Below, one piece after another: positions 1 to 9,222 of a stretch of DNA of 64,000 nucleotides (positions within the stretch are counted from its first letter, which is position 1; the number at the start of each line of letters is the position of its first letter). Source of the stretch: Zobellella endophytica. Lineage in GTDB: Bacteria; Pseudomonadota; Gammaproteobacteria; Enterobacterales; Aeromonadaceae. The translations under genes were made by a program, and so were the position numbers. Under the pieces are notes generated by a model that saw nothing but the letters and a program-made list of their open reading frames with translations, was not told the origin of the DNA and ran no database searches. Location of the stretch: positions 310,001-374,000 of the forward strand of contig NZ_PXYG01000001.1 of NCBI RefSeq assembly GCF_003012775.1, written 5' to 3'.

Positions 1-320
1 CCTTGTCGCAGGCATTCGATGGCCTGCTCCCAGGTGATGAAATAGTCGTTGTCGGGCAGGGGGCGCGGGCTGGTGGTGATCCGGCTGGTGGTGGTGACTT
101 CCAGGCTGTCGTGCAGCTCCTGGATGGAAAAATAGCCGACCCGGTTGCCGAAGAAATCCCGCCGCTCCCGCAGCCGGACCGGGGTGGGATGGATCACCGT
201 GTCCGTCTGCTCTACCCGCTGCCAGGACAGCTCCCGCGGCAGCAGCCGGGCTTCATTGTGGCTCAGGGCCACCTCGGCGGAATAATCGTAACGGGTGGTG
301 TGGCGCAATTGATAATGCAT
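1..320 (-). CDS. Transglutaminase-like protein, N-terminal part (cut by window edge)
   Basis: Reading leftwards from the ATG at 320, the frame stays open to the window edge. The product starts MHYQLRHTTRYDYSAEVALS and continues with a DFFGNRVGYF stretch. This beta-rich N-terminal region is typical of bacterial transglutaminase-like proteins; the Cys-His-Asp catalytic domain would lie outside the window. An in-frame ATG at 329 is an alternative start. The stop of the ATP-grasp/alpha-E gene upstream is at 332, so the two are tightly coupled. The family is often encoded with circularly permuted ATP-grasp and alpha-E genes, and the exact substrate is unknown. The family is fairly sure; activity cannot be judged. 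Confidence 0.8.
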   Translation of the reverse strand, partial: MHYQLRHTTRYDYSAEVALSHNEARLLPRELSWQRVEQTDTVIHPTPVRLRERRDFFGNRVGYFSIQELHDSLEVTTTSRITTSPRPLPDNDYFITWEQAIECLRQ

Positions 321-331
321 GGTCGGCATCC

Positions 332-2941
332 TTACACGGATTTCTGCATGGTCACCAGCTGGCGGGGCGCCTCGGCATGGCTGAAATGACTGTGGGAGAC
401 GGCGTTGGACAGCTCCGACAGCGGCGCCAGCAGGCTGTCCAGCAGCCCGCTCAGCACGTCCCGCGCCTCGTTCGAGTGCTCCAGATCGCCGAGCCGGCTG
501 ATGTCCACCAGGTGCAGGGTGCTGGAGGCCTGGATCACCAGCCGGGTTTCCTGATTGCGGTAGGGGATGTTCTCGGGCTGGGGCAGCTTGTCAATCTGGC
601 GCTCCAGCCGGCGCAGCATGTAGCCCACCGAGCGCGGATTGGTCTCGTCGAACAGCAGCAGATCCAGAATGGCCGAGGGATGCAGCTGGGAGCGGTAGCG
701 GCGGCGGTACACGGTCAGGTTGTCGGTGGTGGCCAGCACCACTTCCCACAGCGGGATGCCCGGGCGGCGGGCGGTGAGCAGCGCCAGCTTGAGCAGTTCC
801 AGGCTGCAGATGACCCGTTCGATAAAGCGGCCCAGGTCGAGGAAGCGCCAGCCGTAGTGATGGGGCATGGTCTCGTTGCACAGGCCGAAGAAGGCGGCCA
901 GGTCGGTCACCACGCCCTCCAGGTGGCGCTGGCCGCCCATGGCGCCCTGGTCGCGGGGCATGTCGTTGAATTTCTGGCGCAGGCTGTTGACGGTACGCCA
1001 GGCGTCGTCGCCCAGGTGGTCGCGCACCGCCCGGCAGTTGCGCAGGAAGTGGTTGAACAGCCAGGGCAGACCGTCCGGGTGCTCCTCGCTGAACAGCTCC
1101 AGCAGGCGCTGGCGCAGGAAGATATAATCCTGCTTGAAGCGGTGGCGGGCGGGTTGCTCCCGGTACAGGGCGGCCAGTTCCTCGGGGCTGGGGTAGGTCA
1201 GCTCCAGGGCGGTGAACAGGTCCGGGATCAGGCTGTCGCCCGCGTCGCCCTGATCTTCCTGCAGCAGCCGGGAAAAGGCCTCGCGCAGCAGCCGGGAGCG
1301 GATATCCAGCCGTTCGCCGTAGCGCCCCATCCAGAACAGGCTGTCGGCCACCCGGCAGGGCAGATCCTGGCCGTCGCGGGTGACCACGATGGGGCCGTGG
1401 GCCTGGCGCAGCAGGCTGATATGGGGCTGGGGCACCGGTGCCAGTACCCAGATGTCCTTCACCGTCCGGCTTTCCATCAGCGGGGTGCCGGGCTCGCCCA
1501 CCCAGGCCAGGCCGCCGGGCATGATGCGGTAGTGCCGTTCGCCGGACGGCTTGTGGATGTCGTCGGGCTCCACCAGACTGAACAGCCGCAGGTTGACCGG
1601 TTGCGGCTCGAGCTGGCGGGTCCTGACGTCGAACACCGGCGCGGTGGCGCCACTGAGCCGGGCCTGGGCCACGAACAGGTGGGGATAGCGCTGCATCCGC
1701 CGGTGCAGGGAGGCCAGGTCATCCGGGGCGAGCTGCTCCGGGCGGATGATCTGCGCCGGGCTCTGTACGTCGCGCAGCCACCAGCGGCCGGGCTCGGCCA
1801 GCACCTGGGCCAGCCGGGCGGCCTCGCCGCACCAGAGGGTGTCGCGGCCTTTCAACTGCAGTTCCTCGCCGAGCAGATGGCGGCACAGCTGTGGCAGGTA
1901 GCCGGCCAGGGCCGGGTGTTCGAGGATACCGGCGCCGAGGGCGTTGGCGATGGCCACCTCGCCGTTGCGCGCCGCCTGCATCAGGCCGGGCACGCCCAGC
2001 AGGGAGTCACCGCGCAGCTCCAGGGGATCGCACCAGGGGTCGTTGATCTGGCGCACGATGACGTCCACCTGCTTGAGTCCGCCCAGGGTGCGCATGGACA
2101 CCTGGCCGTCGCGCGCCACCAGATCGGCGCCTTCCACCAGTGAGCAGTTCATGTAGTTGGCCAGCCAGGCATGCTCGAAGTAACCGGGGCTGCCGGGGCC
2201 GGGGGAGAGCAGCACTATGTTGGGCTGCTCGCGCTGGTTGGGGCACAGCGCCGCCAGGCTGCGCAGCTGGGCCTGCAGGAAGCCGGCCAGGCGCTTGAGC
2301 GGGGCTTCCCGGTACAGGTTGGGCAGGGCGCGGGCCAGGGTGATGCGGTTCTCCAGGGCATAGCCGGTACCGGAAGGGGACTGGGTCCAGTCGCCCAGCA
2401 CCAGCCATTGGCCGTCGCTGTGGCGTACCAGGTCGGTGCCGTGAAAGATCACCAGCGGCCGATCCGGGGGCGGGGTATCGTCGGCGGCGGGAAACAGGAA
2501 GCTCGGGTGGGTATAGATCAGCTCGGGCGGCAGCAACCCTTCACGCAGGATGCGGCGTTCGCCGTAGATGTCTTCCACCAGCGCTTCGAGCAGCCGGCTG
2601 CGCTGCTTCAGTCCCTGCTCCAGCTGTTCCCATTCCTCGGTACCGAGCACGAAGGGCAGGCAGTCGAGCTGCCAGGAGCGCAGCCGGCCCGGGTCGTCCT
2701 CGTAGGTGTTGAAGGTGACCCCGTTTTCATGCAGCAGGTTCTGCGCCTCTTCGCAGCGGCCGAGCAGGGCCTGGGTGCCGAGCTGGCTCAGTTCGTCCAG
2801 CACCGGTTGCCAGCGGGCATGGATCCGCTGTCGGCCGGTCAGCAGTTCGTCGTGGCCGGGTGCCCCGGACTGCAGCAGCTTGCCGGCATAGTTGGCCAGC
2901 AGCGTCTGCAGCTCGGCACTGAAATGGTTGGGATCGAGCAT
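332..2941 (-). CDS. Fused circularly permuted ATP-grasp / alpha-E protein
   Basis: An 869-residue protein. Residues about 1-510 align by eye with the stand-alone ATP-grasp protein at 6654-8108 (shared pieces such as LKQRSRLLEALVEDIYGE, PSGTGYALENR and LLGVPGLMQAARNGEVA). From about residue 535 it matches alpha-E proteins (ADSLFWMGRYGERLD). Several motifs expected in the ATP-grasp part look lost: the acidic LEDN stretch reads LGDW, the KPANESGGYG nucleotide-binding motif is unrecognisable, and the glycine-rich NSSQGGGSKD near the end reads MESRTVKD. The N-terminal half may therefore be a pseudo-enzyme partner. The gene lies between the DUF2126 gene and a second transglutaminase gene, all on the minus strand. 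The pathway product is not known. Confidence 0.88.
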   Translation of the reverse strand: MLDPNHFSAELQTLLANYAGKLLQSGAPGHDELLTGRQRIHARWQPVLDELSQLGTQALLGRCEEAQNLLHENGVTFNTYEDDPGRLRSWQLDCLPFVLGTEEWEQLEQGLKQRSRLLEALVEDIYGERRILREGLLPPELIYTHPSFLFPAADDTPPPDRPLVIFHGTDLVRHSDGQWLVLGDWTQSPSGTGYALENRITLARALPNLYREAPLKRLAGFLQAQLRSLAALCPNQREQPNIVLLSPGPGSPGYFEHAWLANYMNCSLVEGADLVARDGQVSMRTLGGLKQVDVIVRQINDPWCDPLELRGDSLLGVPGLMQAARNGEVAIANALGAGILEHPALAGYLPQLCRHLLGEELQLKGRDTLWCGEAARLAQVLAEPGRWWLRDVQSPAQIIRPEQLAPDDLASLHRRMQRYPHLFVAQARLSGATAPVFDVRTRQLEPQPVNLRLFSLVEPDDIHKPSGERHYRIMPGGLAWVGEPGTPLMESRTVKDIWVLAPVPQPHISLLRQAHGPIVVTRDGQDLPCRVADSLFWMGRYGERLDIRSRLLREAFSRLLQEDQGDAGDSLIPDLFTALELTYPSPEELAALYREQPARHRFKQDYIFLRQRLLELFSEEHPDGLPWLFNHFLRNCRAVRDHLGDDAWRTVNSLRQKFNDMPRDQGAMGGQRHLEGVVTDLAAFFGLCNETMPHHYGWRFLDLGRFIERVICSLELLKLALLTARRPGIPLWEVVLATTDNLTVYRRRYRSQLHPSAILDLLLFDETNPRSVGYMLRRLERQIDKLPQPENIPYRNQETRLVIQASSTLHLVDISRLGDLEHSNEARDVLSGLLDSLLAPLSELSNAVSHSHFSHAEAPRQLVTMQKSV

Positions 2942-3012
2942 GGTGGTTACCGGGTGAAGGCCGACCGCACCGGCTCTCCGGTGCGGTCGGCGCGGTTGCG
3001 CTTATGCGGGCA

Positions 3013-6000
3013 TTATAGACTGGCATCGCCGGCGGATCTGTAGTGGCGGCGCAGATCCAGGGTATGGGGGTATTCGCCGGCCGGGGTTTCCGGCGGTATC
3101 GCCACCGGCCCCTGGCTGTGGCCCATGGCCCAGAAGCGGGCCAGGCGCCGGGCCTCGGCCTCGTTGGCGTTGACCGGAAAACGCTGGTAGTTGCGCCCGG
3201 CCGGGTGAGCCACGTGGTAGGTGCAGCCGCCGAGGGAGCGCTGGTTCCAGCTGTCGATCAGGTCGAACACCAGCGGCGCCTGCACCGGGATCAGCGGGTG
3301 CAGCGCCGAGGACGGTTGCCAGGCCCGGTAGCGCACCCCCGCCACCGCCTCGCCGTTGACCCCGGTGGGGACGAGCGGCACCCGCCGGCCGTTGCAGGTG
3401 AGCACGTGACGGGCCGGGTTGTAGCCGGACAGCTTCACCTGTAGTCGCTCCACCGAGGAGTCCACGTAGCGGGTGGTGCCACTGCCGCTCACTTCCTCGC
3501 CCAGCACATGCCAGGGCTCGATGGCCTGGCGCAGCTCCAGCTGCACCTGGTCGTAGCACACCTGGCCGTAGTGGGGAAAGCGGAATTCCAGGAAGGGGGA
3601 GAACCACTCGGGGTTGAAGTCGGTGCCGTGGCGGCGCAGATCGGTGAGCACGTCGAGCAGGTCGGCCCACAGGTAATGGGGCAGCAGCCAGCGGTCGTGC
3701 AGCGCCGTGCCCCAGCGCACCAGCGGCCGGCGATAGGGCTCGGCGGCGAAGCGGGCCACCAGGGCACGGATCAGCAGTTGCTGCATCAGGCTCATGCGGG
3801 CATGGGGCGGCATCTCGAAGGCGCGCATCTCCACCAGCCCCAGCCGGCCGGTGGGGCTGTCCGGGGAGTAGAGCTTGTCGATGCAGAACTCGGCCCGGTG
3901 GGTGTTGCCGGTGATGTCGGTGAGCAGGTTGCGCAGCAGCCGGTCCACCATCCAGGGTTGGGGCACCTCGCCCACCGGCATCTGCTGCAGGGCGATCTCC
4001 AGCTCGTACAGCGCCTCGTGGCGGGCTTCGTCGATGCGCGGCGCCTGGCTGGTGGGCCCCATGAACAGGCCGCTGAACAGATAGGACAGGCTGGGGTGGT
4101 GCTGCCAGTAGCCGAGCAGGCTGGCCAGCAGATCCGGCCGGCGCAGGAAGGGCGAATCCGCCGGCGTCTCTCCCCCCAGGGTGATGTGGTTGCCGCCGCC
4201 GGTGCCGGTGTGGCGGCCGTCGAGCATGAACTTCTCGGTGCCCAGGCGCGACAGGCGGGCCTCTTCGTACAGGATTTCGGTGTTGCGCACCAGCTCGGGC
4301 CAGCTTTTGGCGGGCATGATGTTCACCTCGATCACGCCCGGGTCCGGGGTGATCATGAACTGCTCCAGGCGCGGATCCGCCGGCGGCGCGTAGCCCTCGA
4401 TACACACCGGCAGCTCCAGGGCGGCGGCGGTCTGCTCCACGGCGGCCAGGAGCGCCAGGTAATCCTCCAGCCGGGGCAGGGGCGGCATGAACAGGAACAG
4501 CTTGCCCTCGCGCGGCTCCAGGCACAGGGCGGTGTGGATGGTGCCGTTGTTCTGCTCGGCCTGCTGCTCCTGCCACTGCTGGCCCGGTGCCGGCTGGTGG
4601 TGGCCGCCCGACTCGAACCGGTGCTGCCAGGCGCTGTAGCGGCTGGCCACCTCACCGTGCAGGTCGGGCAGCGGCGGCCTCGATTCGAACAGGCTGGCCG
4701 GCTGGGGCTGGTCCTCGCGCCCGGCCATGGGCAGGGACGACAGCGGCAGGCGCAGTCCCATGGGGGAGTCGCCGGGGATCAGGAACAGCGACTCGCGGCG
4801 CACCGGCCAGGGCCCGGTGCGCCAGCGTTGCCCGCTCTGCTCGCGCAGCAGCGGCAGGGCGAAGCCGGTGATGTCGTCGAGTCCCCGCTCCAGCAGCCGG
4901 GCCAGGCGCCGGCGGTTGTCCTCGTCCTTGAGGTTCTCGCCGCGCAGATCCACATCCACCGGTTGGCGCTGTTCCAGCCAGAGGTAGTAGTAGGCGTCTT
5001 CGAAGCAGGGGATCAGCCACTTGTCGGCGATGCCGAGGCGCTTGACCAGGGCCTGGCCGAACAGCCGGGCGTGCTCGGGGGTGACGGCATAGTGTTTGCC
5101 GATGTCCGCCAGCCAGCGGTCGTCCCGCCACACCGGCTGGCCGTCCTTGCGCCAGTAGCAGGCCAGGGCCCAACGGGGCAAGGGCTCGCCCGGATACCAC
5201 TTGCCCTGCTGGTAGTGCACCAGGCTGCCGGGGGCGAAGTGGGGCCGCAGCCGGTGCAGCAGTCCTTCCGCCAGTCGGCGCTTGGTGGGGCCCTGGGCGG
5301 CGGTGTTCCACTCCGGGCCGTCCATGTCGTCGATGGACACGAAGGTAGGCTCGCCGCCCATGGTCAGGCGCAGATCCTGCTGTTGCAGCCGCTGGTCCAC
5401 CTGCTCGCCCAGGGCGAGGATGGCTTGCCACTGCTCGTCGCTGTAGGGCCTGGTGACCCGCGGATCCTCGTGGATGCGGGTCAGCTGCATATCGAAACCG
5501 AAGGTCACCTCGCACTCGTCGGTAAAGCCGGTGATGGGGGCGGCGCTGGCGGGTTCGGGCGTGGCGGCCAGGGGCAGGTGGCCCTCGCCGGCGAACAGGC
5601 CGGAAGTGGGGTCCAGCCCTACCCAGCCGGCACCGGGAAGGTAGACCTCGGTCCAGGCGTGCAGATCGGAAAAGTCGGCCTCGGTGCCGGAAGGGCCGTC
5701 GAGGGCCTTGACGTCGGCGGTGAGCTGGATGAGATAGCCGGACACGAAACGGGCCGCCAGCCCCAGCCGGCGCAGGATCTGCACCAGCAGCCAGGCCGAA
5801 TCCCGGCAGGATCCCCGGCGTTTTTCCAGGGTTTCTTCCGGGCTCTGTACCCCCGGCTCCATGCGGATGTTGTAGTCGATGTCCCGCTGCAGGCGCTGGT
5901 TGAGCGCCACCAGGAAGTCGACCACCGGGCTGGGGCGGGGGGCCACCTCGCTCAGCCAGGCGCCGAGCCGGGGACCGGCCTCTTCCAGCTCCAGGTAGGG

Positions 6001-6345
6001 GGCCAGTTCCTTTTTCAATGCGTCGGAATACTCGAAGGGGAAGTCCTTGGCGTAGTCTTCCACGAAGAAGTCGAAGGGGTTGATCACCGTTTGCGGCGCG
6101 ATCAGCTCCACCTCCACCTGCAGGTGGGAGATCTTTTCCGGAAATACCAGCCGGGCCAGGTAATTGCCGAAAGGATCCTGTTGCCAGTTGATGAAATGTT
6201 CGCCGCCCGACACCCTGAGTGAATAGGCGTCCACCGGCGTCCGGCAGTGGGGAGCCGGGCGCAGCCGGATCAGGTGGGGAGACAGCGAAACCGGCTTGTC
6301 GAAGTCGTAACGGGTAACATGTCTGAGTGCAACGCGAATGGTCAT
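3013..6345 (-). CDS. Transglutaminase domain plus DUF2126 protein
   Basis: The open frame runs up to 6633, but the conserved start is the ATG at 6345 (MTIRVALRHVTRYDFDKPVS), giving 1110 residues. Residues about 1-250 are a transglutaminase-like domain with a readable triad: Cys180 in RRGSC, His229 in DLHAW and Asp245 in GLDPTSG. The remaining roughly 750 residues match DUF2126, often fused to this domain. A cytosolic protease, amidase or transamidase acting with the ATP-grasp/alpha-E partners is the usual prediction and is unproven. It is transcribed divergently from the stand-alone ATP-grasp gene and ends 71 bp before the fused ATP-grasp/alpha-E gene, suggesting one minus-strand operon. Only a weak Shine-Dalgarno is visible. 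Confidence 0.9.
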   Translation of the reverse strand: MTIRVALRHVTRYDFDKPVSLSPHLIRLRPAPHCRTPVDAYSLRVSGGEHFINWQQDPFGNYLARLVFPEKISHLQVEVELIAPQTVINPFDFFVEDYAKDFPFEYSDALKKELAPYLELEEAGPRLGAWLSEVAPRPSPVVDFLVALNQRLQRDIDYNIRMEPGVQSPEETLEKRRGSCRDSAWLLVQILRRLGLAARFVSGYLIQLTADVKALDGPSGTEADFSDLHAWTEVYLPGAGWVGLDPTSGLFAGEGHLPLAATPEPASAAPITGFTDECEVTFGFDMQLTRIHEDPRVTRPYSDEQWQAILALGEQVDQRLQQQDLRLTMGGEPTFVSIDDMDGPEWNTAAQGPTKRRLAEGLLHRLRPHFAPGSLVHYQQGKWYPGEPLPRWALACYWRKDGQPVWRDDRWLADIGKHYAVTPEHARLFGQALVKRLGIADKWLIPCFEDAYYYLWLEQRQPVDVDLRGENLKDEDNRRRLARLLERGLDDITGFALPLLREQSGQRWRTGPWPVRRESLFLIPGDSPMGLRLPLSSLPMAGREDQPQPASLFESRPPLPDLHGEVASRYSAWQHRFESGGHHQPAPGQQWQEQQAEQNNGTIHTALCLEPREGKLFLFMPPLPRLEDYLALLAAVEQTAAALELPVCIEGYAPPADPRLEQFMITPDPGVIEVNIMPAKSWPELVRNTEILYEEARLSRLGTEKFMLDGRHTGTGGGNHITLGGETPADSPFLRRPDLLASLLGYWQHHPSLSYLFSGLFMGPTSQAPRIDEARHEALYELEIALQQMPVGEVPQPWMVDRLLRNLLTDITGNTHRAEFCIDKLYSPDSPTGRLGLVEMRAFEMPPHARMSLMQQLLIRALVARFAAEPYRRPLVRWGTALHDRWLLPHYLWADLLDVLTDLRRHGTDFNPEWFSPFLEFRFPHYGQVCYDQVQLELRQAIEPWHVLGEEVSGSGTTRYVDSSVERLQVKLSGYNPARHVLTCNGRRVPLVPTGVNGEAVAGVRYRAWQPSSALHPLIPVQAPLVFDLIDSWNQRSLGGCTYHVAHPAGRNYQRFPVNANEAEARRLARFWAMGHSQGPVAIPPETPAGEYPHTLDLRRHYRSAGDASL

Positions 6346-6653
6346 GGGCGGATCCCGGCAGGTTGAGGTCAAGGCGATGGCTACGTCTGCTGCAGGCATA
6401 AGCATAGCAATAGCTATGCCATCGCAGGCGAGCTCTCTGTTCGCGTGGCAGTCTGTTAACAGCACTAAAACATCAGTGATATCAACACCATAAAATGCAC
6501 ACTTATGGTGCGTGGCTGCAGCGCAAAAAGCGCCGCCGTGGTGCGGGCGGAGAGGGCCGATCATGGCTTTGGTTCTATAATTGGGGCTTGGTACAGCGAT
6601 TGCAGAGTGCGGTGACGGGCCTTCCGTTTTCATCAGTACCGGGAATCACGCTT
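6346..6653. promoter_or_regulatory. Divergent promoter region of the transglutaminase/ATP-grasp cluster
   Basis: This 308-bp gap separates the divergent DUF2126 and ATP-grasp genes and is clearly more AT-rich than the coding DNA. It contains a perfect 7-bp inverted repeat GCATAGC/GCTATGC with a 4-nt spacer at 6402-6419, a possible operator. No gene is supported here. The plus-strand frame is open from 6495, but the residues it would add lack family similarity. Confidence 0.45.
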
Positions 6654-8108
6654 ATGAGCAAAGTGAACTGGCAGAACTACGCGTGCAATGGGTTTTATGA
6701 CGAATTGATCGCCGGGCGGGGCCTGCCGCGGGCCGAAGCCAGAATGTTGTGTGAGTACCTGGCTCAGCTGGAGTCCGATGACCTTGCCGAGCTCAAGGCC
6801 GCCGCCGAGGTGGCCATCCAGGCGATGGGCATCACCTTCACCGTCTACACCGAAGGCAACATGATCGACCGGGCCTGGCCCTTCGACATAGTGCCGCGCA
6901 TCATACCGCTGCAGGAGTGGCAGAAGACCGCCGCCGGCCTGAAACAGCGGGTGCGGGCACTCAATCTCTTTATCGACGATCTCTATCACGAGCAGCGCAT
7001 CGTCAAGGAGGGAATACTGCCCGCCGAGGTGCTGGCCCAGTCGGTCAACTTCCGGCCCCAGTGCGTGGGGGTGACGCCGCCGCACCGGGTGTGGGCCCAT
7101 ATCTGCGGCTCGGATCTGGTGCGCGACAAGGACGGTACCCTCTATGTACTGGAAGACAACCTGCGGGTGCCATCGGGGGTGTCCTACATGCTGGAAAACC
7201 GCAACGTCACCAAGCGGGTGCTGCCGGAGCTGTTCGCCACCGGTCGTATCCAGCCGCTCGACGACTATCCGGCCCAGCTCTACGACATGCTGGCCGGCAT
7301 GTCGCCCCGGCCGGGGGAGGAGCCGCAGATCGTGGTGCTGACCCCGGGCATCTACAACGCCGCCTACTTCGAGCATTCCTACCTGGCCCAGCAGATGGGG
7401 GTTGAGCTGGTGGAAGGGCCGGATCTGGTGGTGCAGGACGACGACTGCGTGTACATGCGCACCGTGGACGGCCTGCGGCGGGTGGACGTGATCTATCGCC
7501 GCATCGACGACATGTTCCTCGACCCGGAAGCCTTCAACCCGGACTCCATGCTGGGCGTGCCCGGCCTGATGCGGGCCTGGCGCCGGGGCAAGGTGGCGCT
7601 GGCCAACGCCCCCGGCGCCGGGGTGGCGGACGACAAGGTGATCTATGCCTTCGTGCCGGAGATCATCCGTTTCTATCTGAGCGAGGAGCCCCTGCTGCCC
7701 AATGTGCCCAGCTATTTGTGCATGTTCGAGCAGGATCGCGCCCACGTGCTGGCCAACCTCGACAAGCTGGTGGTCAAGCCCGCCAATGAGTCCGGCGGTT
7801 ACGGCATGCTGGTGGGGCCACACGCCACGGCGGCGGAGCGGGCCCGCTTCGCGGATCTGATCAAGGCCAACCCGCGCAACTACATGGCCCAACCGACGCT
7901 GGCGCTGTCGACCTCACCCACCCTGTGCGAGCAGGGCATGGAGCCGCGCCACGTGGATTTGCGGCCCTTCATCCTGTCGGGCGAAGACACCTATGTCACC
8001 ATGGGCGGCCTGACCCGGGTGGCGCTGACCAAGGGCTCGCTGGTGGTCAATTCCTCCCAGGGTGGGGGTAGCAAGGACACCTGGATAGTGGATGTGGGAG
8101 GGAACTGA
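6654..8108 (+). CDS. Circularly permuted ATP-grasp protein (DUF404/DUF407 type)
   Basis: 484 residues from the ATG at 6654 (MSKVNWQNYACNGFYDELI), where family members normally begin; the frame extends upstream to 6495 without similarity. Expected motifs are intact: VLEDNLRVPSGVSYMLENR at about 165-183, VVKPANESGGYGML near 375, and NSSQGGGSKDTW close to the C-terminus. These supply nucleotide and metal binding in ATP-grasp ligases, which form amide or peptide bonds through acyl-phosphate intermediates. The alpha-E gene follows after 2 bp, so the pair is translationally coupled. Substrate unknown. It is probably the active partner of the degenerate fused paralogue on the opposite strand. Confidence 0.92.
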   Translation: MSKVNWQNYACNGFYDELIAGRGLPRAEARMLCEYLAQLESDDLAELKAAAEVAIQAMGITFTVYTEGNMIDRAWPFDIVPRIIPLQEWQKTAAGLKQRVRALNLFIDDLYHEQRIVKEGILPAEVLAQSVNFRPQCVGVTPPHRVWAHICGSDLVRDKDGTLYVLEDNLRVPSGVSYMLENRNVTKRVLPELFATGRIQPLDDYPAQLYDMLAGMSPRPGEEPQIVVLTPGIYNAAYFEHSYLAQQMGVELVEGPDLVVQDDDCVYMRTVDGLRRVDVIYRRIDDMFLDPEAFNPDSMLGVPGLMRAWRRGKVALANAPGAGVADDKVIYAFVPEIIRFYLSEEPLLPNVPSYLCMFEQDRAHVLANLDKLVVKPANESGGYGMLVGPHATAAERARFADLIKANPRNYMAQPTLALSTSPTLCEQGMEPRHVDLRPFILSGEDTYVTMGGLTRVALTKGSLVVNSSQGGGSKDTWIVDVGGN

Positions 8109-8110
8109 TC

Positions 8111-9097
8111 ATGTTGTCGAGAGTCGCTGAAAACATTTACTGGCTGGCCCGCTATCTGGAACGGGCCGAGGACACGGCGCGCCTGATCAGCGTCAACAGT
8201 CACCTGTTGCTGGACTTTCCCCAGGCGACCAGCCTGGGCTGGTCGTCGCTGGTGACCATCACCGGCAGCGACGAGCTGTTCAACCGGCACTACCGGGAGC
8301 ACGACGAGGTCAGCGTGCTGAGTTTCCTGTGCATGGACCGGCGCTATTCCGGCTCCATACTGTCGTCGCTGGCGGCGGCGCGGGAAAACCTGCGCACCAC
8401 CCGGGACGTGATGCCGCGCAGCATCTGGGAAGAGGTGAACCAGCTCCACCTGAACGTGGTCAGGCAGGCGGAGCGGGGACTGAGCCCGCGCCAGCGCGAT
8501 GCCTTCCTCGGCCAGGTGATCCGCAGCTGCGAAACCGTCAACGGCATCATCGCCGGTACCCTCAGCCATACCCAGGTGCGTACCTTCTTGAGCCTGGGCC
8601 GGCAGCTGGAACGGGCCGACATGACCACCCGCATCATCGACGTGCGCTCGGCCAACCTGCTGCCGCGCAGCGCCGAGGATCTCAAGCCGTTCGAAACCCT
8701 GCAGTGGATGAGCGTGCTCAAGTCCCTGAGCGGTCACCAGATGTATCGCCAGCAGGTGCGGCTGGCGGTGCGCGGGCCCGACGTGCTGCGTTTCCTGCTG
8801 CAGGACGAGTCCTTTCCCAGGGCGGTGGTCTGTTGCATCGGCCAGCTGTCGCGGGAGCTGGCCCCCCTGCCGCGGCACCGGCCGGCGCTGGCGGCGGCGG
8901 AGCGCTGCCTGCAGCTGCTCACCGGTGCCTGCATCGACAAGCTGGCGCGCCAGCCGGATCGGCTGCACGATTTTATCGACGAGGTACAGATTGCCGTCAA
9001 TGAGCTGCATGCGGAAATTTGTCTCAGCTGGTTCGCGCCCTTTGCCACCGGGCTTGCGGAGGAACGACAGGGGCAGCATCAGCGGCAGCAGGGCTGA
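8111..9097 (+). CDS. Alpha-E domain protein (DUF403 type)
   Basis: 328 residues starting MLSRVAENIYWLARYLERAE, the hallmark of alpha-E proteins, all-helical partners of circularly permuted ATP-grasp enzymes. A good Shine-Dalgarno (GGGAGGGAACTG) overlaps the end of the ATP-grasp gene. The same fold forms the C-terminal third of the fused protein at 332-2941 (LFWMGRYGERLD), so the cluster carries one split and one fused version. The role is a predicted scaffold or substrate-recognition subunit; no catalytic residues can be assigned. A strong inverted repeat starts 9 bp after the stop. Confidence 0.9.
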   Translation: MLSRVAENIYWLARYLERAEDTARLISVNSHLLLDFPQATSLGWSSLVTITGSDELFNRHYREHDEVSVLSFLCMDRRYSGSILSSLAAARENLRTTRDVMPRSIWEEVNQLHLNVVRQAERGLSPRQRDAFLGQVIRSCETVNGIIAGTLSHTQVRTFLSLGRQLERADMTTRIIDVRSANLLPRSAEDLKPFETLQWMSVLKSLSGHQMYRQQVRLAVRGPDVLRFLLQDESFPRAVVCCIGQLSRELAPLPRHRPALAAAERCLQLLTGACIDKLARQPDRLHDFIDEVQIAVNELHAEICLSWFAPFATGLAEERQGQHQRQQG

Positions 9098-9106
9098 ACG
9101 CCGTGC

Positions 9107-9141
9107 CCGGCACAATATAGACTTAATCTATATTGTGCCGG
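9107..9141. promoter_or_regulatory. 15-bp perfect inverted repeat upstream of the first EIIB gene
   Basis: CCGGCACAATATAGA, five bases, then its exact complement. It lies between the alpha-E stop and the EIIB start. It could terminate alpha-E transcription, but no T-run follows on the plus strand. The half site TATATTG(TG)CCGG recurs before glk, so an operator is preferred. Confidence 0.6.
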
Positions 9142-9143
9142 TA

Positions 9144-9159
9144 AAAATCGATTTCATTT
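9144..9159 (+). promoter_or_regulatory. AAAATCGATTTCATTT box shared with the glk promoter
   Basis: These 16 bases recur identically at 22068-22083 ahead of glk. They contain the palindrome AAATCGATTT, with the central CG usual for LacI-family operators. The site lies 64 bp before the EIIB start codon. The regulator is not identified. Confidence 0.5.
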
Positions 9160-9222
9160 CTATATTCGGCCGCCGCTATCATGGTCTGGAATGGGTACCC
9201 ATTGTTGATTCAGGAGGCGGTA

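Noticed and set aside
377-2143. Long plus-strand open frame opposite the ATP-grasp/alpha-E gene
   Set aside because: Low-complexity Gln/Ala/Val/Gly-rich translation, no family similarity, and fully antisense to a well-supported gene; typical of high-GC shadow frames.
3508-6222. 904-codon plus-strand open frame opposite the DUF2126 gene
   Set aside because: Shadow of a conserved minus-strand gene with an intact catalytic triad; the composition is unlike a protein.
9107-9141. The 15-bp inverted repeat as a rho-independent terminator of the alpha-E gene
   Set aside because: No T-run follows on the plus strand, the stem is AT-rich near the loop, and a half site recurs before glk; an operator is preferred.
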